Source: JBDTSW01 sp963807385 (GTDB taxonomy: Bacteria; Actinomycetota; Thermoleophilia; Solirubrobacterales; 70-9). Taken from it: a DNA stretch of 64,000 nt. Shown here piece by piece: positions 8,952 to 17,239 of the stretch. A model generated the notes under the pieces. It was not told the origin of the DNA. It saw only the letters and a list, made by a program, of their open reading frames with translations, and did no database searches. Numbering within the stretch: position 1 is the stretch's first letter; each line of letters starts with the position of its first letter. The position numbers and the translations under genes were made by a program. The stretch lies in assembly GCA_963807385.1 (NCBI GenBank), contig CAWEBQ010000002.1:992001-1056000 (forward strand). Direction: 5' to 3'.

Positions 8952-9716
8952 TCAGGGCGCGGGCGCGACGCCGGCCAAGTGGGCGAGGCGGATGGCGGTG
9001 ATCTTGGCGTCCTGAAGGCGCCAGTCGCCTGCGGCGTCGTCCCGGCAGCGAAGCCGGATCTCGCCCGCCTGCGCGAGGTCGGCGGTCAGCTGCATCTGAA
9101 GGGTGGCGGCCGTGTTCTGGCTGTGCTCGGCGGGCAGGAACCCGGTCTTGTCCTGGTTTCCTCCGGCGATCAGCCGGCACTCGAGGCGGTCGTCGGAGTC
9201 GACCTCCTGGAGGTTCTTCGCGCGGACCTTGGCAACTGCGAAGTAGAGGCCCTTCGGGGCCGTGAGGGTGCCGTCCTCGCACTCGTTGTTGCAGACGATG
9301 CCGGGGTTGTCGTCGAAGCCGGCTTCGGCGCGGGGACCGCCGCACTGCACGGCTCCCTCCTCGTCCACAGCCCGCATCGTCAGCCCTCCGCCACAGGCAC
9401 CCGCGAAGGTCCGCTGGAGCACGGCTTTCGACAGGCTCGACTCGGCGATGTCAGCTCCGGTGATCGAGTCGGCGCCGAATGCGATGCCCAGCAGATGGCC
9501 GTCACGCACCTCCGAGGCGCCGACCTGGGACGCGCCGACATCCACCTCCTTCACCTCCCGGTCCTTAATGGACTCGGAGACCACCGTGTTCGCCGCCTGG
9601 CCATCAGCGAATGCCGTGGTCGCCGCGACCAGGAGGACGCCCGCGATCGCGTAGCCATTGCGATACACGTGGCGGAGAACCCGGCCGTCCTTCTGAGTGC
9701 CCTGCCGCATGCTCAT
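8952..9716 (-). CDS. Exported repeat protein, tandem paralog 3 of 3
   Basis: 254 aa. A short basic leader and one membrane span or signal (YAIAGVLLVAATTAFADG) precede a region of short repeats of the type VxxxxI/VxxxxL (about residues 45-100: ESIKDREVKEVDVGASQVG). A LQR element and a C...GGL....CGGP segment follow, then a beta-rich C-terminal domain with a CNNEC pair and Lys/Ala-rich strands. The two neighbours (9713-10480, 10477-11277) share the whole architecture. Its ATG overlaps the preceding stop (ATGA), implying translational coupling. Such repeat-plus-beta-domain proteins are common in Solirubrobacterales-like genomes; function is unknown. Confidence 0.7.
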   Translation of the reverse strand: MSMRQGTQKDGRVLRHVYRNGYAIAGVLLVAATTAFADGQAANTVVSESIKDREVKEVDVGASQVGASEVRDGHLLGIAFGADSITGADIAESSLSKAVLQRTFAGACGGGLTMRAVDEEGAVQCGGPRAEAGFDDNPGIVCNNECEDGTLTAPKGLYFAVAKVRAKNLQEVDSDDRLECRLIAGGNQDKTGFLPAEHSQNTAATLQMQLTADLAQAGEIRLRCRDDAAGDWRLQDAKITAIRLAHLAGVAPAP

Positions 9717-10480
9717 GGCCTGATCGATCCGTTCGCGAACGAACCCAGGCGCAGCGCGACGATCCTCGGATCGACGTAGACCTCCGCCTCACCCGGGCCA
9801 CGCTCGCACAGCACACGAGCCTTGCCGGCCTGCGAGAAGTCGTGGACGACCTGCATGGACATCGTTCCCTCCGTGCTGAAGATGACGCCCGCCCCGACAT
9901 CCGCCGGCGCCCACGCGTATCGACCCCGGTCGAAGTCCTGCCCGGCCCTCAGCTCGCAGACCACGGTTCCGTACTCCTCAGCGCCGGCGAACTGCGACGC
10001 GCCAACGGTTGAGAAGATCACGTACTTGCCGGCCGGCACCGAAAGTGAGGCGGCCTCGCACGCGCTGTCCTCGCACGCCTCCTCGCTGCCGCCTGGGTCA
10101 GCCATGTAGGCGAGCGGCCCGCCGCACGCGACATCGCCGGCGGGTGAGGCCGAGCTGAGGCCCAGCCCCTCGGCGCAGCCCTCCCCGTCGAGGGAGCGCT
10201 GGAGCACGGCGGAGCTCAGGGTGCCCTCGTCGATCTGAAGGTCGCTGAGGGTGTTGGTCGCGACGTCAGCGCTCCTGATACTTCCGTTCGCGACCTCAGC
10301 GGAGCGGACTGATCCCAGGGCGAGATCCTCCTTCTTCACCTCGCCGTTGACTATCGAGCTCGAGTCGACTGAGTCGCTGGGAAGGGGGGCGGCGATCGCC
10401 GTGGCGGCACAGAGCGCCAGCGCAACCGCCGCGATGCCGTACACGTTGCTGCGGATATGCCGAGCGAGCCTGCCGCTCAC
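9713..10480 (-). CDS. Exported repeat protein, tandem paralog 2 of 3
   Basis: 255 aa with the same plan as its neighbours: N-terminal span (GIAAVALALCAATAIAAPL), repeats (SSIVNGEVKKEDLALGSVRS), LQRSL, then CAEGLGLSS...CGGP and a C-terminal beta domain with CEDSACE, probably a disulfide. It starts at GTG 10480, overlapping the upstream stop by four bases (GTGA), and its own stop overlaps the next start. The C-terminal domain has lower sequence identity to the paralogs than the repeat part, suggesting divergence of a binding surface. Confidence 0.7.
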   Translation of the reverse strand: MSGRLARHIRSNVYGIAAVALALCAATAIAAPLPSDSVDSSSIVNGEVKKEDLALGSVRSAEVANGSIRSADVATNTLSDLQIDEGTLSSAVLQRSLDGEGCAEGLGLSSASPAGDVACGGPLAYMADPGGSEEACEDSACEAASLSVPAGKYVIFSTVGASQFAGAEEYGTVVCELRAGQDFDRGRYAWAPADVGAGVIFSTEGTMSMQVVHDFSQAGKARVLCERGPGEAEVYVDPRIVALRLGSFANGSIRP

Positions 10481-11277
10481 GGCTGCGCCCCGATCCCGCC
10501 GAGGCGGATCGCCGTGATCGAGATGTTCTTACCTTGCCAGTCGCCGAAGTCCTCGTCGCTGAAGTCCTGGCAGCGGAGAGCGATGGTGCCCGGCGCGCCG
10601 AACTGGTGCACGAGGATCGGCGACAGCGTCTCCACCGAGAACGATTCATTGGCGAACGCAGCGGCCGTGTCGTGCGAGTCGTCTCCAGCCTCCAGGGTGC
10701 ACTCGATGCGGTTGAGCGGGCGTTGCTGGAGACTCGTCGTGCTCACCGTCGCCTTCGCCATCGCCAGGTACGCCCCGGCCGGAACGTCTATCGCGGCCTC
10801 CTGGCATCCGTCATTGCAGATGTTGGTCTCACCCTCCCGGACCGTGTAGGCCTTGGGCCCTCCGCAGTCGAGATCCCCGCCCGAGTCGATCTTCTCGATG
10901 GTCAGTCCACCCGTACAGAACGCCGGAGAGGGGCGTCTCTGCAGCGAATCGTCGAGCTGTGACTCAGCGACGTCCTCGGAGCGCAAGGCGTTGCCGGCGA
11001 TGTGGTTACCGCTCAGCGAGAAGAGGCCCACCTGGCCGCTGCCAACGGCCGCCGTCCCGATGTCCGCCTTGCTGACCGCCTCGTCCTGGATCGACTCCGA
11101 GATCACCCGGTTCTTCTTCACGATCGGGGCCGCGACGGCGGCTGTGGACGCCACCAGGAAGAGCGCCGTCAGGCCATAGGTGTGGCGGCGGATGTGCGCG
11201 CGGAAGCGAGCGCCCACGCCGTGCGCCGAGCGATCGGTCGCTGAACCGTCCGTGCCCCGCCGAGGATCCCCATCCAT
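10477..11277 (-). CDS. Exported repeat protein, tandem paralog 1 of 3 (first gene of operon)
   Basis: 266 aa, the operon leader. It has a longer hydrophilic N-terminus (about 30 residues) before the membrane span YGLTALFLVASTAAVAAP, then repeats NRVISESIQDEAVSKADIG, an LQRR element, CTGGLTIEKIDSGG with CGGP, and a beta domain containing CNDGCQEAA. Three tandem, overlapping copies followed by a lipoprotein suggest that the products act together at the cell surface. No catalytic motif was recognised. The gene is convergent with the sufU remnant. Confidence 0.7.
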   Translation of the reverse strand: MDGDPRRGTDGSATDRSAHGVGARFRAHIRRHTYGLTALFLVASTAAVAAPIVKKNRVISESIQDEAVSKADIGTAAVGSGQVGLFSLSGNHIAGNALRSEDVAESQLDDSLQRRPSPAFCTGGLTIEKIDSGGDLDCGGPKAYTVREGETNICNDGCQEAAIDVPAGAYLAMAKATVSTTSLQQRPLNRIECTLEAGDDSHDTAAAFANESFSVETLSPILVHQFGAPGTIALRCQDFSDEDFGDWQGKNISITAIRLGGIGAQP

Positions 11278-11342
11278 CGCTCGGCAGCATATTCGCCGCG
11301 CGACGAGTCGTCAAGCGACAACCGTGTGAGGTGGGTCAGTGA

Positions 11343-11551
11343 CTGGAGGAGCTGGAGGGCAAGACCCGCGAGGAGCTGCTGCGCCTGGAGAAGGACTCCG
11401 TCCCTGGAACTGCTCGGCATCGACATCTCCGCGACGCGCATGAAGTGCGCGCTGCTGGGCCTCAAGGTCGTGAAGTCGGCCTCACTCGGCCAGCTCGCCG
11501 ACTGGGAGGACGAGGGCGAGACCGGCGACCCGTCGCACGCCGAGGTCGACG
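11343..11551 (+). pseudogene. Remnant of a second sufU gene (frameshifted)
   Basis: This stretch closely matches the C-terminal half of sufU (5060-5268). It reads LEELEGKTREELLRLEKD in one frame and, after a one-base insertion near 11398-11405, continues as LLGIDISATRMKCALLGLK and SASLGQLADWEDEGE in another. The third zinc-ligand cysteine is still encoded. The N-terminal half with the first two ligands is absent. No start codon or ribosome-binding site precedes it. Bases 11278-11342 and 11552-11675 hold nothing else I can recognise. Confidence 0.8.
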
Positions 11552-11675
11552 CTCTGTGCTCGGCATGGCGCTCTATTCCCGCATACCGGGAACAAGGCGC
11601 GACGCGAGGCGGTGGCGGCGCCACCCACTGCCGACACTGTGGTGAATGTCTGTAGCGGCGGCCAAGGACACGAGA

Positions 11676-11706
11676 AGAGCCCCGGGCCTTCCGGCGCCGG
11701 GGCTCT
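11676..11706 (-). terminator. Terminator-like hairpin downstream of the Rpf-like gene
   Basis: AGAGCCCCGG (11676-11685) pairs perfectly with CCGGGGCTCT (11697-11706) around an 11-base loop. It lies 22 bp past the stop codon of the minus-strand gene 11729-12316. On that strand the stem is followed by TCTCG, a weak T-rich tail. Confidence 0.6.
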
Positions 11707-11728
11707 CTCGCTGCGAGATGCGGCCGAA

Positions 11729-12316
11729 CTAGCAGTTCGGCCAGGCGTCGTAGGGGACGCTGGCCGCGGCCGCGTCCTGGGCGGCCGGAGGGGCGTCGCT
11801 CGCCTCGGCGTACGCCGGATCGCCGTAGGCGTCCCACGTGCCGGAGTCGAACTGGTAGCCACCGTAGTAGCCGTTCCCGGTGTTGGCGGAGTAGTCACCG
11901 CCGGACTCGCACTGAACGGTGCTGTTTCCGGCACCGCCGGAATACGCGCTGGTCGCGGCGGCGGACTCGGCCGGGACCGTCGTCGTGGCCTCGGCCGGAA
12001 CAGTGAGGGACGCCTCGAACATCGCGGTGTCCTTCGTGACCTCGCCCTTCGCCGCCGGCTTCTCGCCCTTCTCGGTGAGCTCACCGAAGATGACGATGTT
12101 CCGGCCCGCGGCCTCGACGCCGAACGCGTCGGCGTACTTCTCGTAGGCGCGCAGGTAGGCCCGCTCGTACTTCTCATACTCGCCGTGCTTGAGGGCGTGC
12201 CTCACGGCCTCCTCGTAGCCGGCGAGTCCTTGCTTGTCTTCGTTCTTGGCCTGTGCGACCGCCGGAACGCCGATGAGGGCGACTCCGAGCACGGCCACGA
12301 TGGTGCGATTGCGCAT
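11729..12316 (-). CDS. Exported Rpf-like (transglycosylase-like) muralytic protein
   Basis: 195 aa from ATG 12316. That start is chosen because it begins the signal peptide RNRTIVAVLGVALIGVPAVAQA and has AGGAGG upstream. Residues 20-110 are charged and helical; residues about 128-195 form an Rpf-like domain: QCESGGDYSANTGNGYYGG, then YQFDSGTWDAYG, ending PYDAWPNC. The catalytic glutamate would be E137, beside C136, with the C-terminal Cys as disulfide partner. Such domains cleave peptidoglycan and promote resuscitation in actinobacteria. The segment between the fold core and the last Cys is Ala/Pro-rich and atypical. A CRP-like palindrome lies about 155 bp upstream. Confidence 0.8.
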   Translation of the reverse strand: MRNRTIVAVLGVALIGVPAVAQAKNEDKQGLAGYEEAVRHALKHGEYEKYERAYLRAYEKYADAFGVEAAGRNIVIFGELTEKGEKPAAKGEVTKDTAMFEASLTVPAEATTTVPAESAAATSAYSGGAGNSTVQCESGGDYSANTGNGYYGGYQFDSGTWDAYGDPAYAEASDAPPAAQDAAAASVPYDAWPNC

Positions 12317-12471
12317 CGGGTGATCCACCTCCTGGTGGGTCGGGTGCACTGGCAGACCGATCACGCATCGCGGAGCTCAATTGCCGCCGCAGGGCGACTC
12401 GCCCCGGTCCGATGCGAACATGCATTCGGCCCGTCGAGGGCTCAGGGGTACCCGCATCCGCGCTGGATATC

Positions 12472-12487
12472 CGTGATCCCGGTCACG
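12472..12487. promoter_or_regulatory. CRP/GlxR-like palindrome CGTGA-N6-TCACG
   Basis: CGTGATCCCGGTCACG contains GTGA-N6-TCAC, the core of Crp-family operators, within the divergent 239-bp region between the Rpf-like gene and the Rieske-sufBD operon. Crp-family control of rpf genes is known in mycobacteria and corynebacteria, so the placement fits. No functional evidence is available from the sequence alone. Confidence 0.4.
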
Positions 12488-12555
12488 CAGTGGCGCCGCT
12501 CGTGCGTGATCCGCGTCGGCGGCCGCTAAAATCCGACCTCGGAAGTAGGAATATT

Positions 12556-12870
12556 GTGCCTGACGTCACGGTATGCAACAGCCAAGAGCTATCGGCGGGC
12601 GAGATGCGCCTCGTCGAATCCGACGGTCGCAAGATCGGCGTCTTCCGCTGCGAGGACGGCTCGCTGGTCGCGATCGAGGATCGCTGCTCGCACGACGACG
12701 GCCCCCTCGCCGAGGGGGAGTTCGACCCGGCCGCCTGTACAGTGGAGTGCCCCCGTCACGGCTCGCTCTTCGACCTGAAGACCGGCCGCCCGAAGACGCT
12801 CCCCGCGTTTAAGCCGGTCGCGAGGTTCGAGGTCAGAGAAGACGGCGACGAAGTCAAGCTGGAGGTCTGA
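12556..12870 (+). CDS. Rieske-type [2Fe-2S] ferredoxin of the SUF operon
   Basis: 104-aa single-domain Rieske protein. The cluster ligands are CSH in RCSHDDGPL and CPRH in ECPRHGSLFDLKTG, the complete C-x-H / C-x-x-H set. GTG 12556 is chosen because AGGA lies 5 bases upstream and because it gives a domain-length product. It precedes sufB by 8 bp. Rieske ferredoxins resembling the non-heme oxygenase ferredoxin subunit are often found in actinobacterial suf operons, where an electron-transfer role in cluster assembly is suspected but not proven. Confidence 0.9.
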   Translation: MPDVTVCNSQELSAGEMRLVESDGRKIGVFRCEDGSLVAIEDRCSHDDGPLAEGEFDPAACTVECPRHGSLFDLKTGRPKTLPAFKPVARFEVREDGDEVKLEV

Positions 12871-12878
12871 AAACGCAT

Positions 12879-14333
12879 ATGGCAACCCCCGAGACAGCCG
12901 TATCCGAGAAGGCGCTGACCCAGGCCGAGGCCGGCCTGAAGGACATTGGCTCCGACTACAAGGAGCGCTTCGGCTTCTCCGATCCCGAGACCGGCTACGC
13001 CTACAAGGCCCCGAAGGGGCTCTCACGCGGGCTGATCGAGTCGATCTCCGAGTACAAGCAGGAGCCGCAGTGGATGAGGGACTTCCGCCTCAAGGCCTAC
13101 GACCACTTCATGGACCGGCCGACCCCCACCTGGGGCGGCAACCTGGGCCAGATCAACTTCGACGACATCCACTACTTCGTCCGCGCGTCCGAGCGCTCCG
13201 AGCGCAGCTGGGACGAGGTGCCGGACGACATCAAGAACACCTTCGACAAGCTCGGCATCCCCGAGGCCGAGCGCAAGTTCCTCTCCGGCGTGGGCGCCCA
13301 GTACGAGTCCGAGTCCGTCTACCACCAGGTCAACGAGAAGCTCGAGGCCCAGGGCGTGATCTTCACCGACATGGACACCGCCCTTCGCGAGCACGAGGAC
13401 CTCGTGCGCGAGTACTGGGCGACGATCATCCCGCCCAACGACAACAAGCTCGCCGCGCTGAACTCGGCCGTCTGGTCGGGCGGCTCGTTCGTCTACGTCC
13501 CTGCCGGCGTCAAGGTTGAGATGCCGCTGCAGGCCTACTTTCGGATCAACACGGAGAACATGGGCCAGTTCGAGCGGACCCTGATCATCGCCGAGGACGG
13601 CGCGGACGTGCACTACATCGAGGGCTGCACCGCCCCCGTCTACTCCTCCGACTCGCTGCACTCCGCGGTGGTCGAGATCGCGGCCAAGCCAAACTCCCGG
13701 GTTCGCTACACAACCGTCCAGAACTGGTCGCAGAACGTGTTCAACCTGGTCACCAAGCGCGCCGTCGCCCACGAGAACGCGACGATGGAGTGGGTCGACT
13801 GCAATCTGGGCTCGAAGCTGACGATGAAGTACCCGTCGATCTACCTCCTCGGCGAGAAGGCGCACGGTGAGATCCTCTCGATCGCATTCGCCGGCAAGGG
13901 CCAGCACCAGGACGCCGGCGGCAAGATCATCCACGGTGCCCCCGGCACGACGTCATCGATCTTCTCGAAGTCGATCTCCAAGGACGGCGGCCGCGCCACC
14001 TATCGCGGCCTCCTGGAGGTAGCCGAGGGCGCCACCGAGTCGCGCTCGAAGGTCGTCTGCGACGCGCTGCTCCTCGACCCCGAGTCGCGCTCGGACACCT
14101 ACCCGACGATCCGCATCGACGAGTCCGACGCGAACGTCGGCCACGAGGCCTCTGTCTCGAAGGTCGGCGAGGACCAGCTCTTCTACCTCCAGTCGCACGG
14201 ACTGGATGAGGAGGAGGCGTCGAAGATGATCGTCAACGGCTTCATCGAGCCGATCGCCAAGGAGCTCCCGATGGAGTACTCCGTCGAGATGAACAGGCTG
14301 ATCGAGCTCCAGATGGAGGGCTCGATTGGCTGA
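12879..14333 (+). CDS. sufB: Fe-S cluster assembly scaffold protein SufB
   Basis: 484 aa, full-length SufB: parallel beta-helix core scaffold that assembles Fe-S clusters together with SufC and SufD. Typical segments visible include SVYHQVNEKLEAQGVIFTDM near residue 145, FRINTENMGQFERTLIIAED, EGCTAPVYSSDSLH with the conserved Cys, and the C-terminal LPMEYSVEMNRLIELQMEGS. The gene starts at ATG 12879 after the Rieske gene and overlaps sufD by 8 bp, so sufB and sufD are coupled. No sufC ATPase gene is next to it. Confidence 0.97.
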   Translation: MATPETAVSEKALTQAEAGLKDIGSDYKERFGFSDPETGYAYKAPKGLSRGLIESISEYKQEPQWMRDFRLKAYDHFMDRPTPTWGGNLGQINFDDIHYFVRASERSERSWDEVPDDIKNTFDKLGIPEAERKFLSGVGAQYESESVYHQVNEKLEAQGVIFTDMDTALREHEDLVREYWATIIPPNDNKLAALNSAVWSGGSFVYVPAGVKVEMPLQAYFRINTENMGQFERTLIIAEDGADVHYIEGCTAPVYSSDSLHSAVVEIAAKPNSRVRYTTVQNWSQNVFNLVTKRAVAHENATMEWVDCNLGSKLTMKYPSIYLLGEKAHGEILSIAFAGKGQHQDAGGKIIHGAPGTTSSIFSKSISKDGGRATYRGLLEVAEGATESRSKVVCDALLLDPESRSDTYPTIRIDESDANVGHEASVSKVGEDQLFYLQSHGLDEEEASKMIVNGFIEPIAKELPMEYSVEMNRLIELQMEGSIG

Positions 14334-15519
14334 GGCCGCTGCGGCGGCACCTCAGGTCGAAGAGCCCGACTGGCTGAGCGCCCAGCGCGACCAGGCCAAG
14401 GCGGGCTCGACCGGCCTTGAGCTGCCCGACCAGAAGGCGAAGGGCTGGGAGTTCACCGACCTGTCGGGATTGGACTTCGACGCCTACGCTGACGGCCTGG
14501 CGACGATCGAGGGGCTCGAACGCTCCGAGGGCGGGGACGCCGAGCCGGTCGTGATGCCGCTGGCGGAGGCCGCTGCCGCCCACCCGGACCTCGTCGGCAA
14601 GCACCTGGGCAGCCTCGTCCCCGGCGACGACATCTTCGTCGCCCGCAACGCCAGTCGCTGGCGGGACGGACTCTTCGTCTACGTGCCCCCGAACGCCCGG
14701 CTCGAGGACCCGCTCCGCCTGGACCTCAACGGCGCCTCGGGCGAGGAGACGACCTGGCGCGTCCTCATCGTGCTCGGCGAGGGCGCCGAGGCCGAGGTCT
14801 GGGAGCGCTACCGCTCCGACGGCGAGGGACTGTTCAACGGCGTGGTCGAGCTCATCGTCGGCGACGGCGCCAACCTTCGCTACGTCTGCGAGCAGGAGCT
14901 CTCGGACTCGAGCTGGGTCTTCGCCACCCAGCGCGCCGAGATCGGGCGCGACGCCAACCTCGAGTGGACGGCCCTGGGCTTCGGCTCCGCGCGAGGCAAG
15001 GTCCGGATGGAGACGAAGCTCGCGGGGCGCGGATCCTCGGCCAAGGTGACCGGAGCCTACGCCGGGGCGGGCACCCAGCACCTGGACTACGACACGACGC
15101 AGGAGCACGTCGGCGATCACACCAACTCCGACCTCGCCTTCCGCGGCGTCCTCACGGACAAGGCCACCGCCGTGTGGCGCGGGATGATCCGCGTCGACCC
15201 CGGCGCCCAGCAGACCGATGCCTTCCAGGAGAGCCGCAACCTGCTGCTCTCTCATGACGCCCACGCCGACGCCATCCCCGGCCTCGAGATCGAGGCCGAC
15301 GACGTGCGCTGCACGCACGCGGCGGCCGTGGCCCAGCTCGACCCGGAGCAGCTCTACTACCTCAAATCGCGGGGCCTCTCGGACGCCGCCGCCAAACAGC
15401 TCGTCGTCGAGGGTTTCGTCGGCGAACTGGTCGAGCGCGCCCCCGAGGGCCCGGCCCGCGAGGAGCTGGCCGAGCGGCTCGAGGCGCGCATGGTCGCGCT
15501 CCTAGCCGTGCCGGCCTAG
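14326..15519 (+). CDS. sufD: Fe-S cluster assembly protein SufD
   Basis: 397 aa, SufB paralog that forms the SufBD heterodimer. The beta-helix core includes IFVARNASRWRDGLFVYVPP, GAGTQHLDYDTTQEHVG, and GLEIEADDVRCTHAAAVAQ with the histidine conserved in SufD. The C-terminal helix region contains AAKQLVVEGFVGELVERAP. TTG at 14326, inside the 3' end of sufB, is the apparent start. Its stop overlaps by four bases the stop of the convergent gene 15516-15758. sufC would usually follow but is absent here. Confidence 0.95.
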   Translation: MAEAAAAAPQVEEPDWLSAQRDQAKAGSTGLELPDQKAKGWEFTDLSGLDFDAYADGLATIEGLERSEGGDAEPVVMPLAEAAAAHPDLVGKHLGSLVPGDDIFVARNASRWRDGLFVYVPPNARLEDPLRLDLNGASGEETTWRVLIVLGEGAEAEVWERYRSDGEGLFNGVVELIVGDGANLRYVCEQELSDSSWVFATQRAEIGRDANLEWTALGFGSARGKVRMETKLAGRGSSAKVTGAYAGAGTQHLDYDTTQEHVGDHTNSDLAFRGVLTDKATAVWRGMIRVDPGAQQTDAFQESRNLLLSHDAHADAIPGLEIEADDVRCTHAAAVAQLDPEQLYYLKSRGLSDAAAKQLVVEGFVGELVERAPEGPAREELAERLEARMVALLAVPA

Positions 15520-15758
15520 GGCCTGCGCTCGTCGTCTTCGTCCTCGCCCGCGTCCTCGGCCGGCACGATCCCAAAGGCCGCGGCCGACGTGGTCGAGGAC
15601 TGGTCCTCCTCATCGTCGGTGACTGACTCACGGCGTTCCTTCACGAGCGTGGTCACGACCGAGGCCAGCACGATGACCACGGGCACGGCGTAGAGGATGT
15701 AGGTCCACCAGTGTCCGACGTGAGCGACCGGCAGCGCGATCCCCGCGAGCTCGGTCAT
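15516..15758 (-). CDS. Small single-span membrane protein
   Basis: 80 aa with one transmembrane segment near residues 17-39 (WWTYILYAVPVVIVLASVVTTL) and an acidic C-terminal tail (DDEEDQSS, EDEDDERRP). Its ATG overlaps the stop of the large membrane protein gene upstream (15755-15758), so it is the last member of a four-gene operon beginning at 17855. It probably forms a small subunit of a membrane complex with that protein. No known family recognised. Confidence 0.7.
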   Translation of the reverse strand: MTELAGIALPVAHVGHWWTYILYAVPVVIVLASVVTTLVKERRESVTDDEEDQSSTTSAAAFGIVPAEDAGEDEDDERRP

Positions 15759-17239
15759 GCGTTCGAGACCGAGAGCAGGAACAGTCCGAGGGTGGTGAAG
15801 CCGACCATCATCGCCAGCATCCAGTACTGCGAGCGCGCGGCGCTGCGGGCATCGCCATAGATACTGAGCGCCCGGTCATGGCCCAAGACGAGCGCGACCA
15901 CGTGTCCCAGTACCAGCGCCCCGACCTGCACATACCAGACGAGGTTCGAGGTGAGCAGGCCGTAGTCGATTCCCGAGCCGGCCGTGCCGAACAGGTTCGA
16001 CCCGTCGCCGAGCGGATCGGACAGCAGGTACGTGAACTGCGCCTGCTCCAGGAACACGAAGAAGCTGAAGTAGTGCGCGACGAGGTACGCCAGGGCGATC
16101 GGGATGAAGCTGTGGGCGAAGCGACTCGCCAGCTCGCGCGTCGAGTGCTCGCCGGCCCGGTCGCGGACCGTGTGCATGCCCGCCACGCCGGCCCAGAAGA
16201 TCGCCGCAACGGCGGCGACCGCCACCGCCATGTAGACGGTGTTGGCGATACGAACGGCGTCGAGCGCGCCCCGCTTGTCGATCGCCTCGCTGAGCGACCG
16301 GATCGGCTCCTGGAGCACACCCTCGGAGGCGCCGTCGAAGGCGGTTACGCCGATCACGAGCAGGACCAGGGCCACCGAGCCGGGCTGGGTGGCCCATCCC
16401 GTCGTGCCCCGCAGCCAACCCCGGAACCCGAGGCGGCCCTCGCGGACCTCGATCGGGGCGATCCGCGAGAACATGTTGAAGTAGACCGAGAACGCCTCCC
16501 CCCGCTCCAGCCACCGGTCGATGCCGAAGAGCGCCATCCCACCGAAGGTGATCCCGCTGTAGACGAGGGTGGCGATCGCCACGCTGTGCGGGGTGAGCCC
16601 GACGGCCTGAAACCCGCTGAGCGCGTAGACCAGCTCGAACCAGGCGAACGCGGCGATCCCGATTACGGCGGGCCAGCGACCCAGCCGCTCCGGGTAGCGC
16701 AGCGGCGGAGGCGGCGACTGGCGGGCGATCAGGCTGAAGAGCCCCGCGACCCCGCGAGCGATCGCGCGCCAGGGATTGAATGCGCGGAAGACGTCGCCTA
16801 GCAGGGCCGAGGCCCCGACGAGGCCGAGCCAGAAGGTCGAGAAGACGAACGTGAGCGCGAAGTTGCGGTCCGGTGACTCGGTGCCCTTCAGGCCCGAATA
16901 GACCACCAGCCCCAGCAGCAACACACCGAGCGCACCGGCGAGCACGACGGTGACCCGGTTGACGATCAGGCCCGCCAGGACCTCGGACGCCCGCCGCCAG
17001 TGATCCTCCTCGAACCGCGCCTCCCGCCAGGCGACGCTCAGGGCGACGAACGAGACGATCAGGACCAGGGACGCGCCCCAAGCGAACAGCCACTCGGGGA
17101 TCGGCAGGTCCTCCTTGCCGACCAGCGCGGCATGGGCGCCCGCGGCGGCCGGGAAGGCAAGCGCGGCCGTGGCGATCCCCGCGAGGGCAGTCGTCGCGGC
17201 GGCCTGAAGCCGCCTCCTACGTCGCGGGCCCGAAGGCAT
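15755..17239 (-). CDS. Polytopic membrane protein (about 12 spans; family sometimes labelled fenitrothion hydrolase)
   Basis: 494 aa. An arginine-rich N-terminus leads into a signal/first span (TALAGIATAALAFPAAAGAHA) and then many hydrophobic segments spread to the C-terminus (last: YWMLAMMVGFTTLGLFLLSV). Conserved-looking features are the HAALVGKEDLPIPEWLFAWG opening and FNPWRAIARG at the end of a loop. Proteins with this opening are often annotated as fenitrothion hydrolase in actinobacteria; I see no hydrolase motif and treat that name as unproven. Sandwiched between a cupredoxin-fold protein and a small membrane protein, it may be an integral redox or metal-handling component. Confidence 0.75.
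   Translation of the reverse strand: MPSGPRRRRRLQAAATTALAGIATAALAFPAAAGAHAALVGKEDLPIPEWLFAWGASLVLIVSFVALSVAWREARFEEDHWRRASEVLAGLIVNRVTVVLAGALGVLLLGLVVYSGLKGTESPDRNFALTFVFSTFWLGLVGASALLGDVFRAFNPWRAIARGVAGLFSLIARQSPPPPLRYPERLGRWPAVIGIAAFAWFELVYALSGFQAVGLTPHSVAIATLVYSGITFGGMALFGIDRWLERGEAFSVYFNMFSRIAPIEVREGRLGFRGWLRGTTGWATQPGSVALVLLVIGVTAFDGASEGVLQEPIRSLSEAIDKRGALDAVRIANTVYMAVAVAAVAAIFWAGVAGMHTVRDRAGEHSTRELASRFAHSFIPIALAYLVAHYFSFFVFLEQAQFTYLLSDPLGDGSNLFGTAGSGIDYGLLTSNLVWYVQVGALVLGHVVALVLGHDRALSIYGDARSAARSQYWMLAMMVGFTTLGLFLLSVSNA

Noticed and set aside
12317..12555. Possible c-di-AMP (ydaO-type) riboswitch upstream of the Rpf-like gene
   Set aside because: rpf genes are common targets, but I could not match the conserved core of the riboswitch to this leader by eye; only the CRP-like palindrome is reported.
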